From NCBI GenBank assembly GCA_016758905.1, contig JAEPQZ010000003.1, forward strand, positions 558,001 to 622,000: a stretch of DNA of 64,000 bases, given 5' to 3'. Position 1 is the first letter of the stretch. Each line of letters opens with the position of its first letter. Below, piece after piece: positions 11,646-20,153 of this stretch. Under the pieces are notes generated by a model that did no database searches, was not told the DNA's origin, and worked only from the letters and a program-made list of their open reading frames with translations. The translations under genes were made by a program, and so were the position numbers. The stretch is from Umbelopsis isabellina. Lineage: Eukaryota; Mucoromycota; Umbelopsidomycetes; Umbelopsidales; Umbelopsidaceae.

Positions 11646-12120
11646 TTAAAATTTTCGATACCAATAAATGCTAAGACTATAAAAGGGTTTCGACCATGCC
11701 AAAGGTCTCGTCAGATGGCTTAAAGGCAGCCATGACCCCATATTTTGCTCATGCAACTTCCCCCTCATTGCAACTGGTAGCACTTGCAAGTTACCAGCCC
11801 CATATTTCCTGAGGCGCTCCCAGCAACCGCCGTCTACATCTCCAGCTTCATAACGAAGTATATGAGACTCATGGTTGGTGCTGGGAGACATTAATACTCG
11901 ACAGCAAATCGGATCAGGGTAAGCGGTGTGTGCCTTCTCGTAGGTTAGCAGCCTACTGATCATCGAAGGAGACTGTGCCCAAACGTCAGGATACTCAGCG
12001 ACATTGTGCCAATCACGACGTTTCTCAACCGACTTACGCCTCGTCAGGCGCTTGGAAAAGGCATGTCTTGGTTCGACTCTCCTTATATCTCGCCATCTCT
12101 ATTACTTCGCTCAACTCATG
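11646..12120 (-). other. Orphan open reading frame, unrecognised
   Basis: Open minus-strand frame of about 155 codons. It reads from RWRDIRRVEPRHAF through KRLTRRKSVEKRRDWHNV and ISRLLTYEKAHTAYPDP to a stop near 11646. The first in-frame Met, in SPSMISRLL, is internal (11963), so the true 5' end is missing or spliced. GC content and residue use look more coding-like than the flanks. No domain recognised; it could be an exon or a decayed mobile-element frame. Confidence 0.25.
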
Positions 12121-12165
12121 CTTTGGTGCACTGTGCTGTTCAGCCCCTTTACGATCTGAAACCTT

Positions 12166-12175
12166 ATCAAGATAG

Positions 12176-12206
<31 letters not shown>

Positions 12207-12760
12207 GTCTTCTATCATTGATTAAATATTTTCTTTTTCTATTTTAGCTAGCATAGGCTTTGGGGAGAGTTGAGTTGGAAGTACGAGATGGAAAGCATAA
12301 GAGAGAATTTCTGAGTGAGGAAGTAAACGAGTAGAGCGGTAAAAATGTAGAGCAGTAAAAAGTAGAAGAGATATGAAAGTTGACGCGCCATTAGGCCTCT
12401 TCCACTTGTATAGTCTGCCATTCCTAACACTTTTCTCAGCCTGATGCTGTTGCGCATTTTGTGCTGTCAAGCCTCAGAGCTCAATCAAGATAGTTTCTTG
12501 TTTTTTAGACAGTCTATGCTATCATTGATTTTCTTTTTCTTTTTTTGGCTAGCATAGGCTCTGGGCTAGGCTGAGGTAAAGTGATTGAGGACGAGCAGGT
12601 ATAAAGAATAATAAAGGAGGGAAGAGGAAATGGAATTGGTAAAGAGAGGTTGAAAAGTGGGCGATTTCATGCGTTCCTTTTTATAGTCCCTCCTGGTAAA
12701 ACGATACGCTTTTACGTGTTTTTTTTACGAGTTTTTTGTTTCCAACTTCAAAAAACCTCA
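12166..12760. repeat. Diverged direct repeat (two units) with poly-T tract
   Basis: Two units, about 12166-12480 and 12485-12760, each begin 'atcaagatagtt'. Each then has a T-rich tract, 'tcattgatt', 'tttctttttct' and 'gctagcataggct', followed by purine-rich DNA. The first unit carries an uninterrupted run of about 28 T at 12176-12203. The units are clearly related but diverged, with a period near 315 bp. Confidence 0.75.
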
Positions 12761-12872
12761 TAATCATGTGACATATCGCAACTATGTGCTGGCTGGGCAC
12801 GCAAATTTAACATTTTGCTTTGCTCCCAGTCAATCTGTTTCCCCTTTTGCATATACTCGAGACATAGATATT

Positions 12873-13415
12873 TCAATTTGAAGCGACAAAGGTGTATAAA
12901 GAAGTAGGATATGACATAGATATCATGGGAACAAAAATTACAAGAAGTTTCCAGCCACTTCTACTGTTATTGAATTGCAATAAACAAGCAAGATATATGA
13001 TTTCAGATGCTATCGCGACAGTCGGAGCAATAGTAGTATGTATATTTTGGAATACAATAACCCTGAGTGACAGATGGCCCTGGAGAAGCCAGATCAAAGC
13101 CGGTAAAGTCCGTTCCTGAATGTGCGGCCAAATGCAAATAGCATCAGGTACATGATGCAACTTTGGATATAAAAATTGCTTGCTGTCAGTAGAGTCTGAT
13201 AAGTGAGGGGGATGAGTGAACAACTCAAACGCTGCTCCACATTTTTGAGCATGAGGGTTAGTGCTGAAGCAGAAGTCTAAAGTATATCTGACATTCTTGA
13301 GATCTCTTACAACATCTTCGAAGTAATGCGACAATTTTTCAGATCGAAAATTTTGGTAAACTCCAATGCAGTGCAGATAATGGAAAAGGGATAGAAACAA
13401 GATACTCATTTTCAC
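12873..13415 (-). CDS. Hypothetical protein with possible signal peptide
   Basis: Open frame of 180 residues starting MKMSILFLSLFHYLHCIG, which resembles a signal peptide. The following part, with paired Cys (LDFCFSTNPHAQKCGAAFEL), looks like a small secreted protein. The second half is less convincing: in another frame the DNA reads GTDFTGFDLASPGPSVTQGY and ends CSDCRDSI before a stop. This leaves room for a frameshift or a missed intron. An intron-like segment (gtaaaag...gattacag) lies just upstream of the Met. No family recognised. Confidence 0.3.
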   Translation of the reverse strand: MKMSILFLSLFHYLHCIGVYQNFRSEKLSHYFEDVVRDLKNVRYTLDFCFSTNPHAQKCGAAFELFTHPPHLSDSTDSKQFLYPKLHHVPDAICIWPHIQERTLPALIWLLQGHLSLRVIVFQNIHTTIAPTVAIASEIIYLACLLQFNNSRSGWKLLVIFVPMISMSYPTSLYTFVASN

Positions 13416-14381
13416 AGCTTTATGCTGTAATCAAGAGGAGCAGATGAGCACAACAGTAGACTTTTACCGTGCTGTTGGCTTGTGGCACCATATACAAGGT
13501 CTGTGCGTTTACATGCAGAAGCCCTTATAGAACATATGAGGAAGGTATCTCCAAAATCTGTTATAGAATGATTATTTACAAAATGGTTCCTCAATATAAT
13601 TAAATAGATTGATATTAACAATCTTAAATATCAGCAGTGGCAGCTTTAAGAAGTAAAGTAAGTATCAAGTTTTGGGATGTTGCAGTATTTATACCTCATG
13701 TCGACGGAGATATAGTTCAGAGAGCGCAGCGGCGACAGTATGTAGATCCTCCAAAAAATATACATTTACTGACGCACATGCTTACAATTATACAAGCAGT
13801 TTTGTATAGATATATAATGTCCTTGTATGTAGCTCAGACTCTGCGACTCTCAAGTGTTCAATTTCAAGCGCTGAAATGAAGTTCAGCCCTGCTTCTTTTG
13901 GCTTATCCAGGAGGTGTGGCGAAAGAAGGAGGAGCGCACAGACTTCGTTTATGGTTTGGTCGTACAAGGTCACTTCCCAAACATAGCAAAAACACTGCGG
14001 GGTAGTGGCAAAATATCCTTGAACAATGAAGGATATGAGATAAAGCGGTATTCACAGCTTGGGAGCTATATCAGACGGTTTCTCTTGTGGTTACTCCTTT
14101 TGGTAAACAGGTTGAAAACGCGTTTAGGGCTGAAACGTATGACGCGTAACGCATTTGACTATTCCGAGGTCAATTGCACACATTCGTGGAATCTGATTTC
14201 GAATCTGCTTTGCCGGAATGATTCAGCATGCAAAAACTGCATTTCCTGTCAAGTTGTTTATTAGAGAACGTCGTATTTTCCTGTCTGTTTCTTTTTGTAG
14301 ACTGACGCACTTGGTTTTTTCGTTTAATAAATTTCGCGTTTATGCCGCAAGTCCTTTTCTTTTTTCTTTACCTTTACTATA
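13416..14381. other. Region without a supported gene
   Basis: Contains an open frame at 13914-14264 (116 codons, plus strand) with no recognisable domain. A pyrimidine-rich tract at about 14355-14375 precedes the next gene and may be its promoter region. Confidence 0.4.
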
Positions 14382-15501
14382 ATGAAGAACTATACTTATA
14401 GATACTCACTTATTAAGCGACTGGGAGTGGCTGCCCGTCCTTTCGGGTATGCCACTCGCCCCTCCCACCCATGCCCTGTTCGGCCACCCAAAAACAGGGC
14501 AACGCCGATGGCGGTGGACTCTCCACCACTCCCCGTCCGCATGGACGTGGACGAGTGGTGGTGGACTCCTGAGTCGGATGTGACCATTGACCCGGTCACA
14601 TCCGACTCAGGAGGTCCATCGGCCATGGACTGGCAGCCGGATCTCAAGGGAAGCCCTACTCCGGCTCCAGTCCTGCGCGCAAAGGCTGCGCTTCCACCAA
14701 CTTCGGGTCGGCTCAATCGCCCGAAGTTGAAGCCTTTGCGTGCTCGGCGGGAGGCGGTGCCACTAATGGCACCGTCCTCCACAACTTCTCAAGCTTCTGC
14801 TGTCAGAGCTGCTGGCGGCTCTGGCATTGGGACGAAACGCCCAAAAGATGCGCTAACCGCGCATCTGCTTTCGTCCTCGCAGAAGCGGGTGGCGACAGAT
14901 ATGTCGCCACCCAGCGCTCCAGTGAAGGTGGAAACACTGGAGCGTATGGTGCGCTCCACCCAGTCCCCCGCCACCCAAAAGGCTCCTTCGCCTTTTGGGT
15001 CCCCAAGATTGCGTCCAAGGGGACTGGAGCCTCCTACACAGGAGGGTCTCGTATGTATTTACTTAATAAAAAAAGCCTGATCACTTTAGGTCGTTTACTA
15101 ACAATCCTTCTTCTACTTCCATTCAGACCGAAGTGGACAACGCTCTGCTTAGTCTGCTCGGTGAGATCGAGAGCGCACCGATGGCGCCTCCTCCACAGCC
15201 TCAGCTGGTGCGCGCAAGCGTAAGACAATCGCCATTTTCTGTTCTTTTATTTCTGACATGCCTAATCAATATATGCCTATGAATTTCTAGGTACCAGTTG
15301 AGAGTTCAGCTGCTGGCCAGCTGATTCCTGAGGACGTCCGTCCAACTCGTCTTGAGCGACCCCAGGTAAGCCAGCTAAATTTATAACACCTACTTGAATA
15401 TCGTTATTAACAACCTTGTATATCAGCTCAAGCGCGAAGGCGTTCTCAGTGAAATTCTGGAGGAGGCGGAGGAAGAGGGCCTCTTTTTGGAGGCCCCTTA
15501 G
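14382..15501 (+). CDS. Unrecognised Pro/Ser/Arg-rich protein encoded by a hairpin-chain exon
   Basis: Four exons (14382-15050, 15127-15219, 15291-15365, 15427-15501), all joined in phase 0 with good GT-AG signals, give 303 residues. The first exon encodes a low-complexity, charged chain with Pro/Ser/Thr, basic clusters (PKLKPLRARR) and no known domain. The later exons encode LLSLLGEIESAPMAPP, VPVESSAAGQLIPEDVRP and a helical acidic end EGVLSEILEEAEEEGLFLEAP. A Met at 14508 (MAVDSPPLPVRMDVDEW) is an alternative start. GC content is far above the neighbours. Exon 1 is almost entirely built of perfect inverted repeats (see separate entry), so some of the amino-acid sequence is dictated by palindromes. 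Splice structure supports a real transcript; function is unknown. Confidence 0.5.
14425..15000 (+). repeat. Chain of perfect short hairpins inside an exon
   Basis: Adjacent perfect stems include: 14425-14431/14451-14457; 14473-14480/14493-14500; 14567-14585/14594-14612 (19 bp, 8-nt loop); nested 14678-14686/14732-14740 with 14699-14707/14720-14728; 14755-14762/14767-14774; nested 14831-14837/14869-14875 with 14846-14852/14860-14866; 14887-14897/14902-14912; 14915-14924/14935-14944; and 14973-14982/14991-15000. Little sequence is left unpaired between stems. Confidence 0.9.
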
Positions 15502-16050
15502 GTAAGGACCTTATTCATTAAGCATTGCTTAGTACAGAGTCTGAAGAATATATGTACTAATGTCATTTCACTTACCTTGCTCAGAGGGGACCTTCCCTAC
15601 CGGACGATGACACCGTACAAGATTGCATTGTGAAGTAAGTGGCTCATACAGGTTCTGTTTCAGAAATACCTGTTGCAATACTGATATTATGCATTCGCTT
15701 CATAGACAAAAAAAAATTCAAAATCAAAAGTAAGTTATTTTTTTTCGCACTGCAAAGAGGCATGCTAGCCAGGCTGTAACTCACACTCTCACCTCTCCTT
15801 CTAAGAAACCAAAAAAAGTAGAAAAGAAAGAAAAACCAAAAAGTAAGTTATTTCAGGTGCTTGTAGTTTTTATTTATACTGTGAACTGATCATTTAAATT
15901 ATCTCTTATAGAATCAAGAAAGAAAGAAAATCCCAAAAAAAATTAGTATCATCAGTATCTTCTGTACCAATCAGTGCCTTCAGTATCAATCTGTGCCTTT
16001 TGTATCTATCCCTTTTAGTACCATCAGTTCCCCTTATCAGTGCCCCAAAA
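15502..16050 (+). other. Exon-like Lys-rich modules past a stop codon
   Basis: The TAG of the preceding gene is followed directly by a donor-like GTAAGG. Further AG...GT-bounded blocks follow at about 15596-15634 (PSLPDDDTVQDCIV), 15706-15730, 15807-15842 (KPKKVEKKEKPK) and 15912-15945 (KSRKKENPKKN and stop). I could not join them into one open frame. They may be alternative 3' exons or decayed ones. Confidence 0.35.
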
Positions 16051-16079
16051 AATGCAATCTTGTGCGGTGCGTCCGAAGC

Positions 16080-17300
16080 CATGGTGTTTTCACCATGATG
16101 CCTACGGTCAGGTAAATTATCATCATTTATTTTGATCACTACAAACACGAATAGGCTCACGTTCTTTTACTCATAGGCAGACCGTAGATGCCGCGGCTGG
16201 CTGCCATTCCTTTGCGCTGGCCGCGTAGTTCTGGGGCCATAAATGGCCCCAGAGAGAAGACTCCAGGTGGGTGGCCCTTTGTCCCTGTGCCGCTGGGTTA
16301 GTACTCGTTACAAAACCTTCATCTTAAAACTTCACACCCTACATTTATTGACCACTCTTCTGTAATAGATTGTGTTTGGACTGCTCTCCTTGTGACGGAT
16401 TCTTGGCCATGCGAAATCGGACTCTTGCTGTCTTCCGTGATCTTGGATCGTCAGACGCTTACCAGCTGCTGCTCTGCTTCTCCACTTAGGACTTCCGAGT
16501 TGAAGTTCATTGGAACCTTGTGACCAGTTTTTTGGACTCTGACTAGCAAGGCAAAAGGATAAAGCTTCTTGGAACTTGGCTGATTATTCCATAGCCAGTC
16601 AAGTACAGATGGGTCTTGACTGTGCTCAAGCTGTTGTGTATTTAATCAGTGTAAGTACAAGCTTTCCTATCATGCCAAAATGTAGATGTTCGCATATCAT
16701 TAACTTTGAAAGTATATTGCTACTAGATATTACGCAGTCTTGATGAGATCTTCTGAGAGGTATGAAACTCTCAGATAATCTTATTTTGGCTGTGATACCT
16801 GTCAATGAGAATTATTATCATTTGACAGAGCAAGTAAATTGGTATGCTACATGGTGTATCATCAACTTGAGAACTTCAAGTGATTCTATGGTAAAATGCC
16901 AGCGCAAGGTCATTTGTAGCAAATCCATTTAAGTCCTTTTTAGTAGAGTCATGAAGCTGGCTCAGGCTTCCATGAGCTTTTAGCTCGTGAGGCCTGAGTG
17001 GATGGCCGAGCAGTAGTTTGGTAAGTGTTTGGCGTGACAGGTGATCGGTTGATAGCTCGAGGACGAGAGTAGCTTGCGCTGAGATGAAGGATCAGGCGGG
17101 CTTTCTAATCACTTTCCAGCGTGCCACGACCGCTTCTTCGTCGTGGCACACCATATCCTGGAGTCGAGTTTTGGCTTAAAAAGCCAATAGAACTCAGGCA
17201 TGGCCTGAGTGTTGTTTGTGGGCTGCAAAAAGCCCAATAGGTCTTCAAGAGACCGGGCCCTCAAACCCATTACACTCCTTTGGTCCCATTCTATTCTTTG
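16080..17300. repeat. Hairpin-rich noncoding region
   Basis: Perfect or near-perfect stems continue beyond the gene: 16080-16086/16091-16097, 16231-16240/16243-16252 (2-nt loop), 16961-16967/16992-16998 with an inner stem, 17121-17130/17140-17149, 17171-17176/17182-17187, 17192-17199/17203-17210, 17220-17224/17231-17235 and 17240-17244/17250-17254. No long open frame spans the region. Confidence 0.75.
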
Positions 17301-20153
17301 GGATCCCCATTCCTCTCTTTGGGTGGGCCGTCAAGCCCTTAAATAGTAGCAACCAATAGTGGCTGCTGGCCATTACAGAGCCAATAAGGGTTCAAGTAAC
17401 TGCAATATATGTGGTTAATGTAATATACCCATATGGCTTTCAAGTGCCAACAAACAACAAGATATTCCGTTCATTGGCCTCATTTCCACTCATTTGGACG
17501 GTTGCTTATAGCTGATATCAACTATTTTAAAGCCATTTCAAAGCCTTGGCACCTATCATTTAAATTCAATGGTTGAAGTAGCTATCTTCTATTGGATCAA
17601 TGTGAGCAGCCTTTTGATCTTGCTTACCAAGGTTCTCAGATCTTCTATTAGGATCCCCGCTTTTCGGCTTTTATGAACTCTTTGAATGAGCTGTATATAA
17701 TCTCTTGGGATCCGAACTTTTTTTTGCTCGCAGCAATGTCCATGCAAACATAAGGTATTAGCTGCTTTAAGGGCCAACATCATTTTTCAAAAGTTTGGCT
17801 TTCTAAGAGCCTCAAGAAGTCTCAAGAAACACCACCACCGACTCCTATGCTACTTTCTTTGGTGGAGCTGACGACAGTATAAGCAAGCGTTGACGTTCGA
17901 GCAACTGTCAATGCGCCTACAATTTCTCCGTCTTAATGTCACATATGTGTCAAGCCCCAATACATTGTAAAAGTTCAGAAGATATAATCCTCCAAGGATT
18001 TGGAAAACCAAGATAGACCAAACAAACTTCCCGTATAGCCTTCAAGACCATACGTTTGTGGGCTGCTTCTAGTCGTATTCATAAGCTTAAACACGATGAA
18101 AGCATTCGGTTTCTGCAGGAAAGTCAATGTTAAGCGACTTCATGTACCTATTCAACGATCAGCCAGTTCTACTATTTCCTGCACGTGGTCGCCTACTACC
18201 TTTATGGTTCCAAGTAATATCTACCAGCTTAGCACTGTAATGAGAATACCTATCCGTTCTGTCCAATCCAATATCATAAGGTAATTTAATTCTATCGAGT
18301 GAGGCGACTCATATCGTCATATTAACTTGTACTTTTTTTTTTCATTTGTTGTGCCTTACCAGTAATCAACAGACATCTAATAACAGATACTCAAATGCAG
18401 ACACTCAACTTACCTCCCGAAGGTACGTAGTTTTATAATCATGCAGTGCCTAATTCTCTTTGATGAAGCTCGACTTTGACCAATCATTGCTCTTCTCTTC
18501 CTAGTCATCCACGGCTTTGATGAACTACCCAACCATCCCGCGCTGCTACCAAATTCCCTTAAATACAAAATCACATTCGCATATTTTTTCCTGCGATTAA
18601 CATACCATCTCAAGTTATACACAGTGGTATTTCCGTTCTTCCCCCCTTATGTACCTTACATTTCGTTTTTCTGCAGTTCAGAGTCATGGCATATGATACA
18701 TTTGATATTCTACCAAAAGATTCCAAATCAAGTACCAAGCTACAAACAACCAGTACTCACGCATTCCGAAAGAAGAAGTGGTCGCTTAATCAAGTACCAA
18801 GCATGCTATCGATGATTCTCAACATCACGTTTCAAATCAAATGTCCAATAGCATAATTCAAATGCTATTCCGTAAACGGCCAGACACATACTCATTATTT
18901 TAATAGCTCTACAAATAATGCCTCTACTTATATCAAATTATCATATGCCATGCACTTTAGGACTCTTATATATTTATATTGTAGTTTTTTATCGTTGCAC
19001 CGTTTTGTATCTTGTACTTCAACTTCAGAAGTCATCATTCAAATCGTGATGCCTTCCTTCCCTCAAATACCACAATACCCAAAAAGCTGTCATAAACTTG
19101 AGATAAGGATATAACGAGAACACATTTTGAGCGCTATATACATTCTTTGTGATTGAACCACAAAGACCGAACTTCGTTTCGTTTCAATGTTTGGCAATAC
19201 AGCATAGGCTATTGACTTGATACAAAACAAAACTCAGCCGAGTATAATCCACAGACAACCTTCAGTCGACACCGTGGTTGCCAAGCCAGATTCTGCAAAC
19301 GAACATATATCAACATAAGCAACATTAATCCATAGAAGGACATTGTCACTATTAATTACTTGGCACAACAACAGTCGTCTGTATGCTTGCACCTACCTAT
19401 ACATATTTTATACTAAAAAATATGTACCTTTGTAATATAGTATTACAACAAGATCATAGTGCTATTTTCTAGTTGACGGCAAACCAGTGGTTGAAGATAT
19501 ACGTGAGGCTGTTCCTTTCAGAAACTAATTTGTGAAATCAGTAGTTATCAATGACAAAATGCCAAGTCTTGTGTACGGTGGTAGACTTTCTCTAGCTTCA
19601 GCTTTTGGAGACAAAATTTTATCAAATGAACTACCTAAGTGGCCGTGAGACTGAGATATAGAAAAAGCATTATCTTCCACAGATAATTTTTGAATTAAAC
19701 CGTCAATAATCTGAAGTGAAGTATCAATGGCCTCGAAGTAAGTCATCAATAGCCTCGAAGTAAGCCGACAAATAGCTTTGAAGCAAGGCCAGAAAGTTGA
19801 AATGACGCTGCTAATGTAAAGCTTACTACAACTACTTTGTTATTGGCGCAAACTAAGGGGTTATGCACGGAGATAGACTAACACAATTTTAGGCAAAGCC
19901 GCTCGGATGTCGGGCAAGTGTATGACAGGTGTGCCGTAGCTCCATCAATAAGGACTGCGGTCCTAGCTTTGAAGTCAACAATTGGCGGCAAAGCGCCATG
20001 CCGCAGACGTCTGCTGAAGTTGCAAAGTCATATATTGTTTTGAAAGTGCTGAGTGAAGTGGTTATGGCGAACAAACAGTCACCGCCACAGTAATCAATCA
20101 AGCGTATTGACTTTAGCACGGCGCAGTGTAACACTATAAGCGGGCAATTTGGC
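17301..20153. other. Gene-poor region upstream of the reverse transcriptase
   Basis: No well-supported gene over about 2.8 kb. Two items stand out: a possible histone-H3-like fragment at 17589-17783 (separate entry), and an open frame without Met at about 18478-18815 on the plus strand that has no recognisable domain. Confidence 0.45.
17589..17783 (-). pseudogene. Possible histone-H3-like C-terminal fragment
   Basis: A 64-codon frame reads MMLALKAANTLCLHGHC and then KKVRIPRDYIQLIQRVHKSR. The second part resembles the C-terminal H3 fold pattern 'RVTIMPKDIQLARRIRGER', with basic residues, V.I, P+D, IQL and R in register allowing one insertion. The region before it resembles 'ALQEAxEA'. No N-terminal tail or upstream helix was found in frame. 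The match is short and may be chance. Confidence 0.2.

Noticed and set aside
13914-14264. 116-codon plus-strand frame as a gene
   Set aside because: No family, no supporting splice sites, and low-complexity basic sequence.
18478-18815. Open frame of about 110 codons without an early Met
   Set aside because: Hydrophobic and open, but no start codon, domain or exon borders that I could support.
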